The position numbers and the translations under genes are program-made. The notes under the pieces were generated by a model. That model worked only from the letters and a program-made list of their open reading frames with translations, ran no database searches and was not told where the DNA came from. Source: a virus. From it: 22,082 nucleotides of DNA. The stretch covers positions 1-22,082 of the IMG/VR virus record IMGVR_UViG_3300049737_000387. One strand, written 5' to 3'. How positions within the stretch are numbered: position 1 is the first letter of the stretch; the number at the start of each line of letters is the position of its first letter. Positions 5,940-11,142 of this stretch are shown here, piece by piece.

Positions 5940-6086
5940 TGCCTCCTGTGACAGTTCTTCAGTCGCACACTTGCGCCAGTCTTGATTTTGTCTGGTATAG
6001 TCTGCAAAGTTGTTTACTGCATCATCATTGATCTCATCAATTTGCTCTAGAAGCCAACGATCAAGCATTACTTCAGAAATAGACAT
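5925..6086 (-). CDS. Small unknown helical protein (53 aa)
   Basis: ATG 6086 forms a TAATG junction with the acidic protein. The product starts MSISEVMLDRWLLEQIDEIN, continues DDAVNNFADYTRQNQDWRKC and ends ELSQEALDLL. It is acidic and nearly all helical with no membrane segment. The end of the gene carries the -35 region of the next promoter, so the unit 6493-5925 ends here or reads on. Function unknown. Confidence 0.63.
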   Translation of the reverse strand: MSISEVMLDRWLLEQIDEINDDAVNNFADYTRQNQDWRKCATEELSQEALDLL

Positions 6087-6232
6087 TAGTTAAAATTAAT
6101 AGTGATTTGTTCAAATTCAAGATGATCACAGCATGTGTCATCATCATGTAGATCAATCATGTCAGTGTCAACATGACTGAATAGTTTATCAAATAGGTCG
6201 TTAACGAACTCTTGATTGGATTGTTGAGTCAT
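6086..6232 (-). CDS. Small acidic protein (48 aa)
   Basis: Starts at ATG 6232, inside the end of the membrane-protein gene. The product reads MTQQSNQEFVNDLFDKLFSH, VDTDMIDLHDDDTCCDHLEF and ends EQITINFN. It is strongly acidic, with HDDDTCCDH suggesting possible metal or nucleic-acid-mimic character, though no motif is established. Its stop shares one base with the next start (TAATG), which supports it as real despite the 32-base overlap. Function unknown. Confidence 0.6.
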   Translation of the reverse strand: MTQQSNQEFVNDLFDKLFSHVDTDMIDLHDDDTCCDHLEFEQITINFN

Positions 6233-6335
6233 AGTAGTTCATCATTTTTGAATCACGCTCTGCTAAGAATAGCAGGTAGCATGTGAGAGCAACAACGGTA
6301 AAGATACCGCCTAGGAGATACTGAGTTACTTTCAT
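6201..6335 (-). CDS. Small single-pass membrane protein (44 aa)
   Basis: ATG 6335 shares one base with the preceding TAA. The product starts MKVTQYLLGGIFTVVALTCY followed by LLFLAERDSKMM. The stretch from about residue 6 to 25 is a clear hydrophobic membrane segment, with a charged hydrophilic tail ending SRVR. Small early membrane proteins in phages often act in exclusion or host membrane change, but nothing specific is visible. The last 32 bases overlap the next gene in another frame. Confidence 0.58.
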   Translation of the reverse strand: MKVTQYLLGGIFTVVALTCYLLFLAERDSKMMNYYDSTIQSRVR

Positions 6336-6493
6336 TAGTTGTCTTCACCAAACATTTCGTTGAATAAGTTGCGACCATCGTAGTCTGTGTTACGCTCACG
6401 ATTGGCATATGCTTCCATGCGTTGGCGAGCAGTGTACTCATCAACGTTGTAGGGCAGGTAAAGCATGGTGCCGTTGGGGAGTTGCTTGAGCAT
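6335..6493 (-). CDS. Small unknown protein (52 aa)
   Basis: First gene after the TATAAT box at 6516. The product reads MLKQLPNGTMLYLPYNVDEY, TARQRMEAYANRERNTDYDG and ends NLFNEMFGEDN. It has a short beta hairpin followed by a helix, and is soluble. There is no Shine-Dalgarno (upstream is CA-rich), which suggests a nearly leaderless or unstructured start. It is coupled to the next gene by TAATG. Function unknown. Confidence 0.62.
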   Translation of the reverse strand: MLKQLPNGTMLYLPYNVDEYTARQRMEAYANRERNTDYDGRNLFNEMFGEDN

Positions 6494-6515
6494 GGTGTTG
6501 GTTGCTTATGTGCTT

Positions 6516-6521
6516 ATTATA
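6516..6521 (-). promoter_or_regulatory. TATAAT -10 box before the 52-aa gene
   Basis: A perfect TATAAT lies 22 bases before the ATG at 6493, just after the preceding stop. No convincing -35 hexamer is seen at 15-18 bases. Position between genes and exact match favour a promoter, possibly activator-dependent. Confidence 0.5.
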
Positions 6522-6524
6522 GGG

Positions 6525-6689
6525 TCATTCCTCCACCTGAAGCGCGTACCTGTGCCACTTCTCTAAGTGGTCATACAGAAACGCATCATCAACATGCTTA
6601 TGGTATACATGGTCTTTAGGATACTTCATCATCATATCCATTACAAATTTCATTTGTTCCGCAGTGAACGGAACTCTTACAATATTCAT
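6525..6689 (-). CDS. Small unknown protein (54 aa)
   Basis: Read directly from an ATGA overlap with the 53-aa gene, with GGAG four bases before the ATG as a ribosome site. The product starts MNIVRVPFTAEQMKFVMDMM, continues MKYPKDHVYHKHVDDAFLYD and ends KWHRYALQVEE. It is a likely small helical protein with several His and Met residues. Its end overlaps a TATAAT promoter region for the next gene, so it closes the 7373-6525 transcription unit or is read through. Function unknown. Confidence 0.65.
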   Translation of the reverse strand: MNIVRVPFTAEQMKFVMDMMMKYPKDHVYHKHVDDAFLYDHLEKWHRYALQVEE

Positions 6690-6847
6690 TCTCCTAATAC
6701 GGGGATAACATCTACAGTACTCACATTAGGATCTTCTTGAATGTTTTTTACTAAATGCAATACATCAGCATCATTGAACAATACAACAGATTGTCTACTA
6801 CGATATCCTTTTTGCTTGCTTCTCCACCATTCAACACGGTATTTCAC
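6686..6847 (-). CDS. Small conserved-looking protein (53 aa), GTG start
   Basis: Too short for a long-ORF scan. The GTG start at 6847 overlaps the preceding TGA by four bases (GTGA). The product reads KYRVEWWRSKQKGYRSRQSV, VLFNDADVLHLVKNIQEDPN and ends VDVIPVLGE. The plan is a beta strand with WWR, then a helix, then a strand. This resembles small unknown proteins I associate with T4-like cyanophages, but I cannot name them. The next ATG overlaps its stop (ATGA). Function unknown. Confidence 0.65.
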   Translation of the reverse strand: MKYRVEWWRSKQKGYRSRQSVVLFNDADVLHLVKNIQEDPNVSTVDVIPVLGE

Positions 6848-7182
6848 AATGAAGATCCTCGCTGGAATTTAGTAACGTCACCAAGGGTAATATGAGCAGC
6901 ATAACCATATGATGTACTACCATCATCGTTGTATACAGGATCCTCTTGCTTGATATCTTTTCTATAGTATGCATCAGTATTAAAATCTTGATCAAGTGAC
7001 ATCAAGCATCTCAACTCTTCTGCACGATTTGCTACTCTACCATGTAGATCAATCACATCCTGGATACAAGATATAATCTCTTCATACGCTTGTCGTGCTG
7101 ATACTTTATCATCGTGGAGATAATCATCAATCGCATCTTGCATACGAAATTTGCGTTGGTGCTCATAAGATCCTTCTTGCAT
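6844..7182 (-). CDS. Unknown helical protein (112 aa)
   Basis: The frame is open to a start at 7239, but ATG 7182 forms a TAATG junction with the preceding stop and is preferred. The N-terminal two thirds is helical and charged (RMQDAIDDYLHDD, SARQAYEEIISCIQDVIDLH, RVANRAEELRCLM), perhaps a helical hairpin. The C-terminus is extended (EDPVYNDDGSTSYGYAAHIT). No membrane segment or known domain is seen. It is coupled on both sides, in an operon with the 63-aa and 53-aa genes. Function unknown. Confidence 0.68.
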   Translation of the reverse strand: MQEGSYEHQRKFRMQDAIDDYLHDDKVSARQAYEEIISCIQDVIDLHGRVANRAEELRCLMSLDQDFNTDAYYRKDIKQEDPVYNDDGSTSYGYAAHITLGDVTKFQRGSSL

Positions 7183-7373
7183 TAGTTGAACTCCTGTTGA
7201 CGACGTTGTTGTAGGTATTGAAGAATGTCTTGTCTCCACTCCATTAATTCATTGAAACATTCTTGATTGTGAGCACATGACCGAAGTCTATTGTCAGGCT
7301 TCAATACACTCTCGTAAAACAAACCGAATGCATCCTTACGCTTTTGCTGCTTCAAATCATAATACTCAGACAT
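7182..7373 (-). CDS. Unknown helical protein (63 aa)
   Basis: This is the first gene after an extended -10 promoter, with a good Shine-Dalgarno (AGGGG, four bases before ATG), unusual in this window. The product is charged and probably all-helical: SEYYDLKQQKRKDAFGLFYE, then a short CAHNQEC segment, then ELMEWRQDILQYLQQRRQQE. Gln-rich helices suggest a coiled coil or small regulator. It overlaps the next start by one base (TAATG). Strong expression early in infection is inferred from promoter and ribosome site. Function unknown. Confidence 0.7.
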   Translation of the reverse strand: MSEYYDLKQQKRKDAFGLFYESVLKPDNRLRSCAHNQECFNELMEWRQDILQYLQQRRQQEFN

Positions 7374-7394
7374 AGTGCCCCTAGAACTGGTGTA

Positions 7395-7424
7395 ATTATA
7401 GCATACTTTAACTTAAAAAGTTAA
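7395..7424 (-). promoter_or_regulatory. Extended -10 promoter with overlapping inverted repeat
   Basis: The minus strand has TATGCTATAAT, an extended -10 (TGnTATAAT, box at 7400-7395), and TTAACT 18 bases upstream (7424-7419). A 7-bp inverted repeat TTAACTT-TTT-AAGTTAA (7424-7408) covers the -35 region and the stop of the preceding gene and could be an operator. A strong ribosome site AGGGG stands four bases before the ATG at 7373. Confidence 0.7.
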
Positions 7425-7725
7425 GTATTGATGGTCTAAATGGTTTGAGTATCTGCATAGCAGTATAAACTCTGGTATCATTTATATCTACTTCCGCACC
7501 TATTTTATTACAGTTGATGGGGGCATGGTAAGTGTGCGTAGTGCTTCTCTTCGTTCGCTTGAACTTGATGAATCCCCAGATGGTACGAATAGGACTATCA
7601 GTAGTATAAGCATAACTTTGAGTGTTACAAAGCCATATAGCAACCACATTACGTTTGAAATCCTGACAATCATAGTAACAGTGCTCGGGTGCTTTATGTG
7701 GAAAATCTGAGGGTAGTTCTATCAT
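7408..7725 (-). CDS. Unknown basic, Cys/aromatic-rich protein (105 aa)
   Basis: A TTG at 7728 opens the frame, but the adjacent ATG at 7725 shares one base with the preceding TGA (TGATG) and is preferred. The protein contains FPHKAPEHCYYDCQDFKRN, VVAIWLCNTQSYAYTTDSP, IRTIWGFIKFKRTKR and AEVDINDTRVYTAMQILKP. The Cys and His spacing (H-x-C-x3-C) could bind metal but matches no motif I know. The basic middle could contact nucleic acid. The stop lies inside an inverted repeat that overlaps the next promoter. Function unknown. Confidence 0.7.
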   Translation of the reverse strand: MIELPSDFPHKAPEHCYYDCQDFKRNVVAIWLCNTQSYAYTTDSPIRTIWGFIKFKRTKRSTTHTYHAPINCNKIGAEVDINDTRVYTAMQILKPFRPSILNFLS

Positions 7726-7970
7726 CAACCCACTGCCATCGGAGCATACTCAGAGCGTGGCATCTGCTCTACGTTGTAGTTAGTTACCTCAGCACCGTTA
7801 GCGATACGCTCTGCCCACTCATTACGTGCTGTGAGCATGGTGACAGTGCTGTAGGACTTGAGACCGTTAGCATTCCAGGTGACACGCTTCTGGAAACGCT
7901 TGACGCCCTCGTCAGCGATGAATGCTTCAGGGAAGAAGTCAACTGTGGTGACGAGTGTAGTGAGTTGCAT
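7725..7970 (-). CDS. Unknown small protein (81 aa)
   Basis: The ATG at 7970 follows the structured leader. The product reads MQLTTLVTTVDFFPEAFIAD, RFQKRVTWNANGLKSYSTVT and NEWAERIANGAEVTNYNVEQ, and ends MAVG. It looks like a small soluble beta-rich protein with no membrane or export signal. GC content is somewhat higher than in nearby genes. I do not recognise the family. The leader hairpin suggests separate expression control, and the next gene is coupled to it by a one-base stop/start overlap. Confidence 0.7.
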   Translation of the reverse strand: MQLTTLVTTVDFFPEAFIADEGVKRFQKRVTWNANGLKSYSTVTMLTARNEWAERIANGAEVTNYNVEQMPRSEYAPMAVG

Positions 7971-8098
7971 GTTAAGGAAAGAAAGGTTTGCTAGTCCCTA
8001 GGAGACTAGCGCGTGACGTGGAAGGTCTCCCCTCCACTCATCTAATATACACGGTTATGGGATGCTGTGCTGGTTTGGTGGACAGTTCAGCAACTGGT
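7971..8098 (-). promoter_or_regulatory. 128-base intergenic leader with hairpin and possible -10 box
   Basis: This is the longest gene-free stretch in the window. A 5-bp hairpin (8083-8096) follows the stop of the 64-aa gene. TATATT (8049-8044) could be a -10 box, without a good -35. A perfect 7-bp stem GCTAGTC/GACTAGC with a 7-base loop lies at 7990-8010, 19 bases before the ATG at 7970. The stem is followed by pyrimidine-rich sequence with no run of four or more U, so it is not a classical terminator. It may be a 5' leader structure or a processing or stability element. No Shine-Dalgarno is seen between hairpin and ATG. Confidence 0.45.
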
Positions 8099-8293
8099 TC
8101 ATTCAAAAACTGGTATGATTCGTTCACGCATCTCTTTCAACTGCTGTGGATCATTACCATACTCACCCATATGCATGAAAACACAATCAATGTATCGTAA
8201 ATTATTACGTTCAGCATCAAGGACAAAGGAATCACAATACCTTAAGATATCTGGAGGTACTTCTAAATTCTGATAGTCGTAATCAATAGTCAT
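8099..8293 (-). CDS. Unknown small protein (64 aa)
   Basis: The open frame could begin at 8359, but ATG 8293 is preferred because it leaves only an 11-base overlap with the preceding gene (ATGACTATTGA). The product reads MTIDYDYQNLEVPPDILRYC, then SFVLDAERNNLRYIDCVFMH and a charged helix ending RERIIPVFE. It is probably a small soluble alpha/beta protein. No signal peptide, membrane segment or recognised motif is present. It is likely co-transcribed from the promoter at 8908-8936. Function unknown. Confidence 0.65.
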   Translation of the reverse strand: MTIDYDYQNLEVPPDILRYCDSFVLDAERNNLRYIDCVFMHMGEYGNDPQQLKEMRERIIPVFE

Positions 8294-8885
8294 AGTTAAT
8301 AAGTTTTTTGTAAAATGGATCACATATTTTGTATTGACCTTTAATGTGACTCTTACCAATAAGATCTTTATTGATATAGTGTACAGTCAATGATGGATGA
8401 TCAATCCAGTCTTTATATGTCCATGATGCAGATCGTACATATTGATTGCCTCCCTCTTCACATTTCTTTCGTATTTGTGAATCAAGTTTGTGTGCTACTG
8501 CATCAATAGTAAACTCTACAACGTAATGTAATATGCCATGAACAAACAAGCCATGAATAATAGGAAGATTGATATCAGTATCCTTGACATATCTTGCTCT
8601 AGTATAATCGTTGAAGCACCCGCTACCATTAGTAGTCTTATTAGTGTAGTTCTTTGGTTTAATCTCTTTCTCTATGTTAGTCCCGATTTGGATTGCATCT
8701 CTGCCAAGCTTACCAGGAAGAGGGTTACATCCAGCAACACGAGCAACAATATGCTCACGCAAAGTGGAACTATTAGAGTCGTTGATGTAGACTTCATACA
8801 ATTCCTCAAAAAGATCACATTCTGTTTGTGTGGGATGACCTAGTGCTCGGTCAGTTGCAAGTGAAATTAATTGCTCGGAGAACAT
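8283..8885 (-). CDS. Unknown protein with possible PD-(D/E)XK nuclease motif (200 aa)
   Basis: The start at ATG 8885 is chosen because a consensus promoter occupies 8936-8908; a GTG at 8942 would add 19 residues. The N-terminal part is helical and acidic (TECDLFEELYEVY). The middle reads KLGRDAIQIG, then NIEKEIKPKNY, giving D63, E74 and K76. This has the layout of the PD-(D/E)XK nuclease core (D, about ten residues, E-x-K). Further on are GCFNDYTRARY, a hydrophobic strand around HGLFVHGILHYVVEF, and an aromatic C-terminus. It resembles type II restriction-like proteins in general plan, but no specific family is recognised. An early-expressed nuclease would fit host DNA breakdown. It overlaps the next gene by 11 bases. 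The gene is secure, the function tentative. Confidence 0.6.
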   Translation of the reverse strand: MFSEQLISLATDRALGHPTQTECDLFEELYEVYINDSNSSTLREHIVARVAGCNPLPGKLGRDAIQIGTNIEKEIKPKNYTNKTTNGSGCFNDYTRARYVKDTDINLPIIHGLFVHGILHYVVEFTIDAVAHKLDSQIRKKCEEGGNQYVRSASWTYKDWIDHPSLTVHYINKDLIGKSHIKGQYKICDPFYKKLINYDY

Positions 8886-8907
8886 TGTATTGATGGACAA
8901 CTCACAT

Positions 8908-8936
8908 AGTATGGCACATATGTTTGAGTATGTCAA
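8908..8936 (-). promoter_or_regulatory. Sigma-70-type promoter before the 200-aa nuclease-like gene
   Basis: TTGACA (8936-8931), a 17-base spacer and CATACT (8913-8908) lie 23 bases before an ATG at 8885. The promoter falls inside the first 19 codons of an open frame that could start at GTG 8942. This is the main reason for choosing the downstream ATG. Confidence 0.65.
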
Positions 8937-8953
8937 GGTCACTGTGACAGTTA

Positions 8954-9181
8954 TTAATCGTCCACTGCATCAACCGACTCAATATCGCACACCGGCACTT
9001 CATGCTCACCACCAATCATGTACCAGTGCATTAACTGTCCATGATATTCGGGATGTGCAACGTATTGTGTAGTATACTCACGTTCACCACAATACAACAA
9101 CTCACTCTCAGGAATACAATGCTCTTTCAACATTGCTTGCAGTTGCATATGCTGCAATTCTACTTTTGATGGTACTTTCAT
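8954..9181 (-). CDS. Unknown small protein (75 aa)
   Basis: The ATG overlaps the stop of the oxygenase gene by four bases (ATGA), which supports this start and suggests co-translation. The sequence has an N-terminal helix (KVELQHMQLQAMLKEH), then CGEREYTTQYVAHPEYHG, MHWYMIGGEHE and an acidic tail ending VDAVDD. The several His, Cys and acidic residues could bind metal but no known motif is complete. No membrane or export signal is seen. It may act with the oxygenase upstream, judged only from coupling. Confidence 0.65.
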   Translation of the reverse strand: MKVPSKVELQHMQLQAMLKEHCIPESELLYCGEREYTTQYVAHPEYHGQLMHWYMIGGEHEVPVCDIESVDAVDD

Positions 9182-9831
9182 TTAAATAATGGTCCCCATG
9201 CCCATGCTACTAATACTTTTCTAGTTCCAGATAAAACTTGATTTACACAATGATTCATTATTGAAGGAAATACAATGACATCACCTTTTTCAAACGTGAG
9301 GGATTGGTATTCAATGTTTCCTTTACGTAAACATTGAAATTGAAACTCTCCTCCCTCATATTCATCAGAATTACTAAGCATAATTGTCATTGAAAGTTTA
9401 CGACAGATTCTACTATCAGGAATTATCAATTCATCACTATGCCAATCATAATGACCACCAAGCACCCCATCTTGATCTTCAGGTGTCGCATTGTATTTGG
9501 TATATTGTATATCTTCAATTTGATTCAAATCAAAACGCCAATCTGGATCATTGTTAGCACTTTGAAATTGCATCATAATATATTTCTTGACAGATTCATC
9601 TTCCACCCAGGCATGTTGTGATAATCTATAATTCTTATCTAATGTGTCATCTACACCAAATACACTATCTTCCCACTTTAAATCAAGTTTATCAATATAT
9701 TCAACTATCTTATCTAATTGATCAATAGGAATTGCAGCTCTTTTGAACTTAAAGAACTGATCATTATTATAATCTACAATTTTCCCAGTATCACTAATAA
9801 TCTTAGTGCCTTTTGTTCCTTGGTTTGTCAT
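9178..9831 (-). CDS. Prolyl-4-hydroxylase-like 2OG-Fe(II) oxygenase (217 aa)
   Basis: The C-terminal half is a clear 2-oxoglutarate/Fe(II) dioxygenase core of the prolyl-4-hydroxylase/PKHD type. GGHYDWHSDE supplies H131 and D133, FPSIMNHCV supplies H194, and GTRKVLVAWAWGP supplies the 2-oxoglutarate-binding R204. YEGGEFQF and KGDVIVFPS are the usual beta strands between them. All metal and co-substrate residues are present, so it is probably active. It couples decarboxylation of 2-oxoglutarate to hydroxylation of a protein or other substrate. Length is normal for the family. It has its own early-type promoter, and its stop overlaps the next start (ATGA). The substrate is unknown; marine phages commonly carry such genes. 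Confidence 0.85.
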   Translation of the reverse strand: MTNQGTKGTKIISDTGKIVDYNNDQFFKFKRAAIPIDQLDKIVEYIDKLDLKWEDSVFGVDDTLDKNYRLSQHAWVEDESVKKYIMMQFQSANNDPDWRFDLNQIEDIQYTKYNATPEDQDGVLGGHYDWHSDELIIPDSRICRKLSMTIMLSNSDEYEGGEFQFQCLRKGNIEYQSLTFEKGDVIVFPSIMNHCVNQVLSGTRKVLVAWAWGPLFK

Positions 9832-9851
9832 AAACTATCATCATTAAAAGA

Positions 9852-9880
9852 AATATATCATATGTTTATGATAGTGTCAA
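9852..9880 (-). promoter_or_regulatory. Strong sigma-70-type promoter before the 217-aa oxygenase
   Basis: The minus strand has TTGACA (9880-9875), a 17-base spacer and TATATT (9857-9852), about 20 bases before the ATG at 9831. The -35 box contains the TGA stop of the preceding gene. An inverted repeat TATCAT/ATGATA spans the spacer and -10 region and could be an operator. This fits a cyanobacterial RNA polymerase early promoter and marks the boundary with the structural block. Confidence 0.75.
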
Positions 9881-10221
9881 CCGAGATCTACGTTTTTCCA
9901 TGTAAAATCACCATCTAAACCAATTACATGACACTCCCAGTAATAGTTTTCGTCAGGACAATCTTCCTTAGAAGGAAACCATGCTGTAGCATTAGCAATT
10001 GCTTGATCTGGATCTGAAAATACAATCATATCCCATGTTCCAAGAGTCTTCATTGCATCCAATACTTCATCTTCAGCGAACTCAGTATACCATGTCCACA
10101 CCTCTGCTTTCTTTGCATCAGTTGCAGACTTAATTTTGTCATTTCTAAAATATACTACACATTTATTATTATTTTGGCAGTATGATTCAACCAAATCCCA
10201 TTCGTTAATTACTTCAATCAT
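9877..10221 (-). CDS. Unknown acidic protein (114 aa), last gene of the structural block
   Basis: I do not recognise this family. The protein starts MIEVINEWDLVESYC, contains KCVVYFRND, and is rich in Trp (WTWYTEF, GTWDMIVF, ATAWFP, YYWECHV) and acidic residues. It probably has a compact alpha/beta fold without membrane segments or an export signal. Its ATG lies inside the end of the 298-aa gene (8-base overlap), so the two are probably coupled and it may act in tail assembly. Its TGA stop lies within the -35 box of the next promoter, which makes this the last gene of the late unit. Function cannot be assigned. Confidence 0.7.
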   Translation of the reverse strand: MIEVINEWDLVESYCQNNNKCVVYFRNDKIKSATDAKKAEVWTWYTEFAEDEVLDAMKTLGTWDMIVFSDPDQAIANATAWFPSKEDCPDENYYWECHVIGLDGDFTWKNVDLG

Positions 10222-11110
10222 TTCCCATTTCCTCTACTTTTTTGATTAAACCATCCAAATAACTAGTTACTTGAGTTTTTTGATCTTCTGTCCATTCTGC
10301 TGGTATTACGTCAGTAGGTGGTTCATATACTATTCCAGACACTTTTAGTGCATCAAGGAATGATTTAAAGAATAAATTTTCCGTAATACTTTTAGTAATC
10401 AAATACGATGAGATCTTTTCTTTAAACGTAACTAGGTAATGAGATGCCATAGGCAAGAATTGATCCTCTGTTGCCAAATAAGTTGCTTCTGCATTCTTTT
10501 CTAAGTAGATAGATTTAAAATATCTAGGACTCATTGGAAATTTAACATCTATAGCATCAGTGGTTACTACATTATCAGGAAGATTTCTAAGTGCTTGTCT
10601 ATATGTTTTATACATTACCTTATCATCATCGGAATAAGGTGAATCTTCAACAAATACATGGTCAGTTTCATCAAGTAAGAAATTACGTGCTAATCTTACT
10701 GTTAACCAACTAACTGAAGATGTTTGGGCATATATTTTAGCAAATTCACTCTCATATTCTTGAGTCGCAAGAGAATCAATTAAGAAAAATGTGTCTTTAA
10801 AAGTCTCGTATAAAGATGATGCAGATTCATCTAACTGCTCCATTTCATAGTCAACCCATTTATATTCACCTGTTTTAAAATTTTTGGTATACTTTCGTCT
10901 TTGAGCAATATATGTATTATTACTATACCAAGCAAATAAAACTAACTTATCCTTATCAGTATCCCATGTGGGATATAAAGCAGGAACAATAACATCTGCC
11001 CAATGAGTATCGGGGATTTGTTTCTCTACGTTTCTATATCGTACAGTTTTTTTAATAGAGTTCACTTCCAGGAGCAACTCCGGAACTGATGAATTACTAG
11101 AAATAGACAT
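10214..11110 (-). CDS. Putative tail-fibre/adhesin assembly chaperone-like protein (298 aa)
   Basis: Residues about 143-190 read ARNFLLDETDHVFVEDSP, then KTYRQALRNLPDNV. This closely follows the pattern of phage tail-fibre assembly chaperones (Phage_tail_APC family: R..LL..TDW....D, then YRQALRDLP). Those proteins help fold or trimerise fibre tips. The segment before it is acidic and aromatic-rich, and the C-terminus contains a second helical segment. Total length is longer than typical single-domain chaperones, so it may also be a structural cap. It starts 27 bases after the Gly-rich adhesin gene, the place where T-even phages often encode an adhesin partner, and overlaps the next gene by eight bases. 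The motif is seen; the role is inferred from family and position. Confidence 0.6.
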   Translation of the reverse strand: MSISSNSSVPELLLEVNSIKKTVRYRNVEKQIPDTHWADVIVPALYPTWDTDKDKLVLFAWYSNNTYIAQRRKYTKNFKTGEYKWVDYEMEQLDESASSLYETFKDTFFLIDSLATQEYESEFAKIYAQTSSVSWLTVRLARNFLLDETDHVFVEDSPYSDDDKVMYKTYRQALRNLPDNVVTTDAIDVKFPMSPRYFKSIYLEKNAEATYLATEDQFLPMASHYLVTFKEKISSYLITKSITENLFFKSFLDALKVSGIVYEPPTDVIPAEWTEDQKTQVTSYLDGLIKKVEEMGND

Positions 11111-11134
11111 ATCTTTAATATAGGTTCCCAGGTG

Positions 11135-11142
11135 TATTTAGA
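11135..11142 (-). promoter_or_regulatory. Possible T4-type late promoter (TCTAAATA)
   Basis: The minus strand reads TCTAAATAC across the stop codon of the 1254-aa gene. This differs by one base from the T4 late promoter core TATAAATA. It lies about 25 bases before the ATG of the 298-aa gene, a usable distance. An 8-base match can occur by chance in AT-rich DNA, so support is modest. Confidence 0.3.

Noticed and set aside
7990-8010. Rho-independent terminator
   Set aside because: Stem is only 7 bp and the following sequence has no U-tract, so it is listed as a leader element.
8886-8942. GTG start at 8942 giving a 219-aa protein
   Set aside because: The added 19 codons coincide with a TTGACA-17-CATACT promoter; ATG 8885 fits better.
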